DNA of 5,302 bases from Paracoccaceae bacterium. Its GTDB lineage: Bacteria > Pseudomonadota > Alphaproteobacteria > Rhodobacterales > Rhodobacteraceae. The DNA lies in contig JALXER010000226.1 in NCBI GenBank assembly GCA_027069385.1, positions 1 to 5,302 on the forward strand. The letters run 5' to 3'. The notes beneath the pieces were generated by a model. It was not told the DNA's origin, did not search any database, and saw only the letters and a list, made by a program, of their open reading frames with translations. The stretch's first letter is position 1; each line of letters begins with the position of its first letter. A program made the translations under genes and the position numbers. This document shows positions 1 through 4,161 of this stretch, one piece after another.

Positions 1-51
1 CGAGTGCAAAGCGTGCCGGGTTGTTCGGGGCTCTCCCGCCCGTCATCGGCG

Positions 52-71
52 TTGTTTGGCAAGCCAAACAA
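52..71. repeat. Perfect 9-bp inverted repeat with 2-nt centre
   Basis: The arms TTGTTTGGC (52-60) and GCCAAACAA (63-71) are exact reverse complements around AA. As RNA it would fold into an 8-bp stem with a CAAG tetraloop. No T-run follows on either strand, so a classic intrinsic terminator is not supported. The arm-2-arm geometry is like a TetR-family operator, but the sequence differs from the RutR-type boxes at 2764-2811. Confidence 0.6.
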
Positions 72-110
72 GCCTCTTCCCGTTGGGCCGGGCCTCGGCT
101 TCGCCTCGGC

Positions 111-128
111 GGGGGCGTGCCCGCCCCC
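111..128. repeat. GC-rich 7-bp hairpin
   Basis: GGGGGCG (111-117) pairs exactly with CGCCCCC (122-128) around a 4-nt loop. It is directly preceded by the duplicated octamer GCCTCGGC at 92-99 and 103-110. There is no T-tract after it. It may be part of an intergenic repeat or a weak attenuating structure; function is unknown. Confidence 0.5.
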
Positions 129-180
129 CTTGCCGTGCCGGCAATTCCCCCCTGCGGATACTTATAAAAAGAAGAAATCC

Positions 181-1056
181 ATGAGTGCGGCACGCGGGCA
201 CGCGGCCATGCTGGGGTTTAGCGCTTTGGTCTCGGGGTCGTTTTCGCTGGGGGCGCAGGTGGCTGGGCTGGTGGACCCGGGGGCGTTGATGGCGCTGCGC
301 TTTTTGCTGGCGGGCGTGCTGATTGGCGTGATGGTCGTGGCGGGGCCGGGGTTCAGGCGGCAGTATTTTGTGGTGCCATGGCGCTATCTGCTGCTTGGCG
401 GGTTGTTCTCGGTTTACTTTGTGTTGATGTTTGCCGGGCTGCAAACCGCGTCGGCGGTATCGACCGCGGCGGTGTTCACCTTGACGCCGATTATGGCGGC
501 GGGGTTTGGCTGGCTGTTATTGCGTCAGATTACCACCCGTTCGATGGTGCTGGCGCTGGCCATTGGCGGGGTGGGTGCCTTATGGGTCATATTTCGCGCC
601 GATATCGGGTTGCTGCTGGCCTTTGACCCCGGGCGCGGAGAGGTGCTGTTCTTTATCGGGAGCATCGCGCACGCCGTCTATACGCCGCTTTCACGCAAGC
701 TGAACCGTGGCGAGCCGCCCTTGGTGTTTACCTTCGGGATAATGGTGGCGGGGTTTGTTGTGCTGGCAACCTATGCCGGCCCGCAGATCATCGCGACGGA
801 CTGGGCCGGCCTGCCCGCAAGACTGTGGATCACGCTGGCCTATCTGGTGATCTTTGCCAGCGCTGCTACGTTTTTTCTGTTGCAATACGCGACCCTGCAT
901 CTGCCCAGTGCCAAGGTCATGGCCTATACCTATCTGACCCCGTCCTTCGTCATTCTGTGGGAGGGGGCGCTGCATGCCCATTGGCCGCCCGGCAGGATCC
1001 TGATCGGAGTCGGCCTAAGCATTCTGGCGCTGTTGATGCTGCTACGCAACCGTTAG
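181..1056 (+). CDS. DMT-superfamily (EamA-type) membrane transporter
   Basis: The 291-residue protein is almost entirely hydrophobic and fits the ten-helix drug/metabolite transporter fold in the inner membrane. Two EamA repeats are visible, about residues 7-137 and 152-288, each ending near a short basic stretch. The first repeat has the typical end-of-helix ALRFLLAG at 38-45 and the TPIMAAGFGWLLL-like helix around 102-114. The second has the matching YLTPSFVILWEG around 251-262. The ATG at 181 is chosen because the protein becomes family-like from there (RGHAAMLGFSALVSGSFSLG). The frame upstream is low-complexity, and only a weak AGAAG precedes the start. An alternative ATG lies at 208. It converges on the RutR-like gene with a 12-bp gap. 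The substrate cannot be read from the sequence. A link to the pyrimidine genes is not established, since orientation suggests a separate transcript. Confidence 0.88.
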   Translation: MSAARGHAAMLGFSALVSGSFSLGAQVAGLVDPGALMALRFLLAGVLIGVMVVAGPGFRRQYFVVPWRYLLLGGLFSVYFVLMFAGLQTASAVSTAAVFTLTPIMAAGFGWLLLRQITTRSMVLALAIGGVGALWVIFRADIGLLLAFDPGRGEVLFFIGSIAHAVYTPLSRKLNRGEPPLVFTFGIMVAGFVVLATYAGPQIIATDWAGLPARLWITLAYLVIFASAATFFLLQYATLHLPSAKVMAYTYLTPSFVILWEGALHAHWPPGRILIGVGLSILALLMLLRNR

Positions 1057-1112
1057 GGTCAGGCCCCATTAATCCGACACCACCGGTTTGGCAGATTTTT
1101 CGCCTGACCCTA
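1054..1112. repeat. Inverted repeat across the convergent gene ends
   Basis: TAGGGTCAGGC (1054-1064) is the exact reverse complement of GCCTGACCCTA (1102-1112), with 37 nt between. The left arm contains the transporter's TAG stop and the loop contains the regulator's TAA stop (1069-1071). Such a structure between convergent genes could help terminate both transcripts, but no U-run follows either arm, so a rho-independent terminator is not firmly supported. Confidence 0.5.
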
Positions 1113-1728
1113 GGGCGCGGCGGAACATTTGTTCAAGAAACCGGTCGGCATCGGTGAAACGGTCCGGATAGGCGCTGCCCAGCACCGCGTTGATCTGGGT
1201 GTCGAAATCCGCATAGTGCTGGGTGCTCGACCAGATGGAAAAGATCAGGTGGTGCGGGTTCACATCGGCAATCCGACCGGCGCGCGCCCATGCGCCAATC
1301 ACCGCGGCCTTTTCATCGACCAGCGGTTTTAGCTGGCCGGTCAGGCTGTCGGCAATGCGCGGCGCACCCTGAATAATCTCGTTGGCAAACAGGCGGCTTT
1401 CACGCGGAAAATCGCGGGCCAGTTCCAGTTTGCGATGCACATAGGCGCAAATTTCGTCCAGCGGGTCACCGGCGGCATCCAGCTTTTGCAGCGGTTCCAG
1501 CCAGGTTTCCATCAGCCGTTCCAGCAGCGCCTGATGCAACGCTTCCTTGCCGGCGAAATAGTAGAGCAGGTTGGGCTTGGACATGCCCGCCGCCGTGGCG
1601 ATCTGGTCGAGCGTCGCGCCGCGAAACCCGTATTTCGAAAACACATCCAGCGCCGCATCCAGAATTGCCCTGGTCTTTTCCTGCTGGATGCGGGTGGGTT
1701 TCTTGGGTTGTGGAACCGGATTATGCAT
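1069..1728 (-). CDS. rutR: RutR-like TetR-family transcriptional regulator
   Basis: This 219-residue protein has an N-terminal TetR DNA-binding domain at about 20-65: FSKYGFRGATLDQIATAAGM, then recognition helix SKPNLLYYF. It has a C-terminal YcdC/RutR-type ligand domain with FANEIIQGAP (114-123), LTGQLKPLVDEK (129-140) and IWSSTQHYADF (165-175). These blocks closely follow E. coli RutR, the uracil/thymine-sensing regulator of pyrimidine use. The recognition helix is nearly the same as in RutR (SKTNLLYYF), so a RutR-type operator is expected. The start is the first ATG; a TGA stop lies in frame five codons upstream, and there is no strong ribosome binding site. Beyond the usual RutR end the protein has about a dozen extra residues (to KSAKPVVSD), encoded by sequence resembling the nearby intergenic repeat. 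It is the downstream of two tandem paralogues on this strand. Whether it or its paralogue controls the divergent operators is open. Confidence 0.9.
   Translation of the reverse strand: MHNPVPQPKKPTRIQQEKTRAILDAALDVFSKYGFRGATLDQIATAAGMSKPNLLYYFAGKEALHQALLERLMETWLEPLQKLDAAGDPLDEICAYVHRKLELARDFPRESRLFANEIIQGAPRIADSLTGQLKPLVDEKAAVIGAWARAGRIADVNPHHLIFSIWSSTQHYADFDTQINAVLGSAYPDRFTDADRFLEQMFRRALGSGEKSAKPVVSD
1085..1108 (+). repeat. Partial copy of the intergenic repeat (B unit) inside a gene end
   Basis: This 24-nt stretch matches 1965-1988 in the large palindromic element at 20 of 24 positions without gaps. The shared core is GGTTTGGC, then GATTTT, then a final CTGAC. Here it lies within the last codons of the RutR-like gene on the opposite strand, so it encodes part of that protein's C-terminal tail. 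Confidence 0.5.
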
Positions 1729-1773
1729 CGGGGCGTGTACTCAACTAACCAGAATCAAAAGGGCGGGTGTTTT

Positions 1774-1802
1774 TGTATCGGGGTTTTGAGCCATAACTTC
1801 AA
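1774..1802 (-). promoter_or_regulatory. Candidate promoter for the rutR-like gene
   Basis: On the minus strand, TTGAAG (1802-1797) and GATACA (1779-1774) are separated by 17 nt and lie about 46 nt before the ATG at 1728. The -35 match is good and the -10 match is poor (3 of 6). No RutR-type palindrome is seen nearby. The gene could instead be read through from the upstream paralogue. Confidence 0.25.
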
Positions 1803-1830
1803 GGCTTTTCAGGCCGGTTCGTGCATCGTT

Positions 1831-2092
1831 GGGCGTAGATCCATAACCCACAGGCCACCAGCGCGACCCTCGCTTCATCTCAATGGTTCGGAGCGCGCGG
1901 CACAGGGTGGTTCCCTTTGCAAGCGCCCCGAGCCATTGAGATGAAGCGAGGATCGCGCCCTTCGGGTTTGGCGGATTTTCGCCCTGACTGTGTTGCAACG
2001 CCTTGAAATAGAACCACTATTCCTGCGGCCTTGCGCCTGGTCAGAACGAAAATCCGTCAAACTGGTGGCCTGTGGGTTATGGGTCTACGCCC
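1831..2092. repeat. 262-bp composite palindromic intergenic repeat element
   Basis: The outer arms at 1831-1860 and 2063-2092 (A and A') are reverse complements at 29 of 30 positions. A second arm pair at 1966-1988 and 2040-2062 (B and B') matches at 20 of 23, all differences being transitions. On the right B' and A' are contiguous. On the left A and B are separated by 105 nt, nearly all of it a separate long hairpin (1861-1958). The centre (1989-2039) has GTTGCAAC at 1992-1999 and a 5-bp hairpin at 2007-2021. No transposase is encoded, so this resembles a non-autonomous MITE or REP-like element. It lies between two regulator genes transcribed in the same direction and would be present in any read-through RNA. 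Confidence 0.8.
1861..1958. repeat. 98-nt long hairpin nested in the larger palindrome
   Basis: The arms at 1861-1896 and 1923-1958 are reverse complements at 33 of 36 positions, the longest exact block including CTCGCTTCATCTCAATGG. The 26-nt loop contains a further short stem: CACAGGG (1901-1907) pairs with CCCTTTG (1913-1919) at 6 of 7 positions. It interrupts the left arm of the surrounding element exactly at the A/B boundary, so it is read as a nested insertion. No protein is encoded and no clear target duplication flanks it. Confidence 0.75.
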
Positions 2093-2114
2093 TAGCAAGT
2101 TCCGACAGGGCGCA

Positions 2115-2738
2115 TTATGCACCGATTCCCTTTAGAATGACATCGGTCACGTTGCGGGTTGCCCGTTGCCACTGCGCGTCATCCAGCGGGCGGTTGTCAT
2201 TTAGCGTGGCGATCTGGTGCGAGAAATCCGCATAGTGTTGCGTGGTGGCCCAGATCATATAGAGCAGATGGCGCGGGTCGATCGGGTCGATCAGCCCCTG
2301 TTCGATCCAGCGGTTGATCACCGCGATACGGGTATCGGTCCACTCGTTCAGCGTGGTTTGCAGATAGTCCTGAATGATCGGCGCGCCCTGAATGACTTCG
2401 TTGGCCCACACCTTGGAGCCATAGGGATGCGCGCGGCTGATCTCCATCTTTTTGCGGATATAGCGGGTCAGGGCCTCTTGCGGGGTGGCCGAGGTATCAA
2501 ACGAATCGGCGGCCTCCAGCCAGATGGTGAAAATCCGCTCGATCACCTGACGGTACAGGGCCAGCTTGGTCGGGAAGTAATAGTGCAGGTTGGCCTTGGG
2601 TAGATCGGCCGCGTCGGCAATCGCCTGCATGGTCGCACCCTTAAAGCCGAACTCGGCAAAGATTTGCTCGGCTTTGCCAAGAATAATCGACAGGTTTTCC
2701 TGCCGGATACGGGTTTTCTTGGCGGTGTTGACCTGCAT
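2115..2738 (-). CDS. TetR-family regulator, RutR/YcdC-type, divergent from the pyrimidine catabolic genes
   Basis: With the chosen start the protein has 207 residues. The TetR DNA-binding domain spans about 14-60: IFAEFGFKGATMQAIADAAD, then recognition helix PKANLHYYF. The YcdC/RutR-type C-terminal domain has WANEVIQGAP (111-120) and IWATTQHYADF (162-172). It is a diverged paralogue of the rutR-like gene downstream and differs in its recognition helix (PKANLHYYF against SKPNLLYYF). The ATG at 2738 is preferred over an upstream in-frame TTG at 2759. It starts at the family-like MQVNTAKKTR, and GGGGA (2753-2749) sits upstream as a ribosome binding site, although 10 nt away. The TTG would lie very close to or inside the operator/promoter region. 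It faces away from the aminotransferase across 100 bp carrying two RutR-type palindromes. It is therefore the best candidate for a local, autoregulated repressor. The ligand is unknown; uracil, thymine or a degradation intermediate is likely by family. Confidence 0.88.
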   Translation of the reverse strand: MQVNTAKKTRIRQENLSIILGKAEQIFAEFGFKGATMQAIADAADLPKANLHYYFPTKLALYRQVIERIFTIWLEAADSFDTSATPQEALTRYIRKKMEISRAHPYGSKVWANEVIQGAPIIQDYLQTTLNEWTDTRIAVINRWIEQGLIDPIDPRHLLYMIWATTQHYADFSHQIATLNDNRPLDDAQWQRATRNVTDVILKGIGA

Positions 2739-2763
2739 AAATACGGTTTCCCCAAACAAATTC

Positions 2764-2779
2764 TTGACTAGTTGGTCAG
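2764..2779. promoter_or_regulatory. RutR-type operator, box 1
   Basis: TTGACTAGTTGGTCAG matches the E. coli RutR consensus TTGACCANNTGGTCAA at 12 of 14 defined positions with the same 7-2-7 geometry. It includes the TTGACT used as the -35 hexamer of the candidate promoter for the catabolic genes, and lies around the expected start point of the divergent regulator transcript. Binding would be expected to block both. Confidence 0.75.
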
Positions 2780-2791
2780 CTATGCTAGCGT
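2764..2791 (+). promoter_or_regulatory. Candidate promoter for the aminotransferase-amidase operon
   Basis: TTGACT (2764-2769) and TAGCGT (2786-2791) are separated by 16 nt. The -10 is weak (3 of 6), but the -35 is strong and lies inside operator box 1. The expected transcript start falls near 2798, within box 2, leaving a leader of about 40 nt before the ATG at 2839. Confidence 0.4.
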
Positions 2792-2811
2792 CATCCTGAC
2801 CAAATGGTCAA
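2782..2811 (-). promoter_or_regulatory. Candidate promoter for the divergent TetR regulator
   Basis: On the minus strand TTGACC (2811-2806) and TAGCAT (2787-2782) are 18 nt apart. The -35 lies in operator box 2 and the expected start, near 2775, lies in box 1. The arrangement mirrors the plus-strand promoter, with the two -10 regions overlapping around 2782-2791. Confidence 0.4.
2796..2811. promoter_or_regulatory. RutR-type operator, box 2
   Basis: CTGACCAAATGGTCAA matches the RutR consensus at 13 of 14 defined positions; the exact core is TGACCA-AA-TGGTCA. Its centre is 32 bp from that of box 1, about three helical turns, so two dimers would sit on the same DNA face. It covers the minus-strand -35 hexamer and the expected start point of the plus-strand transcript. 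Confidence 0.8.
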
Positions 2812-2827
2812 AGGATTTTTTATTTTC

Positions 2828-2832
2828 GGAGG
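2828..2832 (+). promoter_or_regulatory. Ribosome binding site of the aminotransferase gene
   Basis: GGAGG lies 6 nt before the ATG at 2839. It is the strongest Shine-Dalgarno sequence in the window and fixes this start. Confidence 0.8.
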
Positions 2833-2838
2833 ATTGGC

Positions 2839-4149
2839 ATGACCGCCCCTAATGACCTGAACGCATTCTGGATGCCGTTCACCGCTAACCGTCAATTCAA
2901 GAAAAACCCGCGTATGTTTGTGGCGGCGGACGGGATGTATTACACCACATCCGATGGCCGCAAGGTGCTGGACGGCACGGCGGGGTTATGGTGCGTGAAT
3001 GCGGGGCATAACCAGCGCCGCATTACCGAGGCGGTAAGCAAACAGTTGACCGAGCTTGACTATGCACCCGCTTTCCAGATGGGGCACCCCAAGGCGTTTG
3101 AACTGGCGAACCGGCTGGTCGATATGGCACCCGATGGGATGGACCATGTGTTTTACACCAATTCCGGCTCGGAATCGGTGGAAACGGCGCTGAAAATCGC
3201 CATTGCTTATCATCGGGCGCGGGGTGAGGGCACGCGCACACGGCTGATCGGGCGCGAACGCGGTTATCACGGGGTGAATTTTGGTGGCATTTCGGTGGGC
3301 GGTATCGGGCCGAACCGCAAGACTTTTGGCACCCTGCTGAACGGGGTGGACCATATGCCTCATACGCACATTCCGGAAAATGCGTTTACGCGCGGACAGC
3401 CCGAACACGGGGCCGAGATCGCGGATGAACTGGAACGCATCGTGGCGCTGGGTGATGCCAGCAACATTGCGGCGGTGATTATTGAACCGATGGCAGGGTC
3501 TACCGGCGTATTGCTGCCGCCCAAGGGATACTTGGAGCGCATTCGGGCGATTACCAAAAAGCACGGCATTCTGCTGATTTTTGACGAGGTGATTACCGGT
3601 TTTGGGCGGCTTGGCAGCGCTTTCGGGGCCACCCATTACGGGGTGACGCCTGATTTGATGACCACGGCCAAGGGGCTGACCAACGGGGTGATCCCGATGG
3701 GGGCGGTGCTGGCGAGCAGCGAGATTCACGATGCGTTTATGCAAGGCGACGAGGGCCTGATAGAGCTGTTCCACGGCTATACCTATTCGGGCAATCCGGT
3801 GGCCTCGGCGGCGGGGTTGGCCACGTTGGCCACCTATCAGGAAGACGGGCTGTTCGAGAACGCCCGCGATCTGGCCCCCTATTGGGAGGACGCGTTGCAC
3901 GCCCTGAAAGGCCTGCCCAACGTGATCGATATTCGTAACGAGGGCCTGATCGGCGCGGTGGAACTGGCCCCGATCGAGGGCAAGCCGACCAAGCGGGCGT
4001 TTCAGGCGTTTCTGGACGCCTATGAAAAGGATCTGCTGATCAGGACGACGGGGGACATCATCGCGCTGTCGCCGCCCTTGATCATCGAAAAGCACCATAT
4101 TGACGAGCTGTTCGGCAAGCTCACCAACGTATTGAAGAACTTGATCTGA
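2839..4149 (+). CDS. Class III omega-amino-acid:pyruvate aminotransferase (probable beta-alanine transaminase)
   Basis: This PLP-dependent enzyme probably transfers the amino group of beta-alanine to pyruvate, giving malonate semialdehyde and alanine in the cytoplasm. That is the step after ring opening and decarbamoylation in uracil breakdown. The 436 residues are full length for class III transaminases. Visible features are LWCVNAGH (50-57), with an aromatic residue expected in the substrate pocket, and the cofactor phosphate loop SGSES (109-113). GYHG follows at 142-145, with Tyr143 stacking on PLP. FDEVITGFGRLG (248-259) has Asp249 for the pyridine nitrogen, and TTAKGLTNG (275-283) has Lys278 as the Schiff-base lysine. 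HGYTYSGNP is at 312-320, and Arg402 in LLIRTTGD probably binds the substrate carboxylate. A strong GGAGG precedes the start. It is the first gene of an operon with the amidase and lies behind two RutR-type operators. Other omega-amino acids or polyamines are possible substrates; the neighbour favours beta-alanine. Confidence 0.92.
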   Translation: MTAPNDLNAFWMPFTANRQFKKNPRMFVAADGMYYTTSDGRKVLDGTAGLWCVNAGHNQRRITEAVSKQLTELDYAPAFQMGHPKAFELANRLVDMAPDGMDHVFYTNSGSESVETALKIAIAYHRARGEGTRTRLIGRERGYHGVNFGGISVGGIGPNRKTFGTLLNGVDHMPHTHIPENAFTRGQPEHGAEIADELERIVALGDASNIAAVIIEPMAGSTGVLLPPKGYLERIRAITKKHGILLIFDEVITGFGRLGSAFGATHYGVTPDLMTTAKGLTNGVIPMGAVLASSEIHDAFMQGDEGLIELFHGYTYSGNPVASAAGLATLATYQEDGLFENARDLAPYWEDALHALKGLPNVIDIRNEGLIGAVELAPIEGKPTKRAFQAFLDAYEKDLLIRTTGDIIALSPPLIIEKHHIDELFGKLTNVLKNLI

Positions 4150-4154
4150 GGGAG
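4150..4154 (+). promoter_or_regulatory. Ribosome binding site of the amidase gene
   Basis: GGGAG directly follows the aminotransferase stop codon and lies 7 nt before the ATG at 4162. The tight spacing supports co-transcription and possibly coupled translation. Confidence 0.7.
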
Positions 4155-4161
4155 AATAACC

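Larger units (their letters stand above)
1..180. other. Non-coding GC-rich leader region with short palindromes
   Basis: No convincing gene is seen here. An open frame continues upstream from the transporter start, but its translation is a low-complexity Pro/Gly/Ser run without family resemblance, so the region is read as intergenic. It holds a perfect 9+2+9 inverted repeat (52-71), a tandem direct repeat of GCCTCGGC (92-99 and 103-110) and a 7-bp GC hairpin with a 4-nt loop (111-117/122-128). No well-spaced -35/-10 pair could be identified for the transporter. Density of short repeats suggests an intergenic repeat element or the 3' end of an upstream transcript, but this is inference. Confidence 0.55.

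Noticed and set aside
163..168. TATAAA as a -10 box for the transporter
   Set aside because: No -35 hexamer is found at 15-19 nt, and transcription would begin only a few bases before the ATG.
4..180. N-terminal extension of the transporter in the same open frame
   Set aside because: The residues are low-complexity and unlike EamA proteins, the DNA is palindromic and repeat-like, and the family-like sequence begins at the ATG at 181.
1741..1765. Possible RutR box before the first TetR gene
   Set aside because: A half-site like TGGTTAG is present on the minus strand, but the partner half-site does not match at the required 2-nt spacing.
1435..1944. 169-residue plus-strand open frame
   Set aside because: It is antisense to the RutR-like gene and runs on into the intergenic hairpin; no recognisable domain or ribosome binding site.
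1831..2092. Insertion sequence or CRISPR array
   Set aside because: There is no transposase coding capacity, no flanking target duplication that can be seen, and no regularly spaced direct repeats; the repeats are inverted and nested.
2739..2759. TTG start giving a seven-residue longer second TetR regulator
   Set aside because: The ATG at 2738 has an upstream GGGGA and begins the family-like sequence. The TTG leaves little room after the predicted transcript start and has no ribosome binding site.
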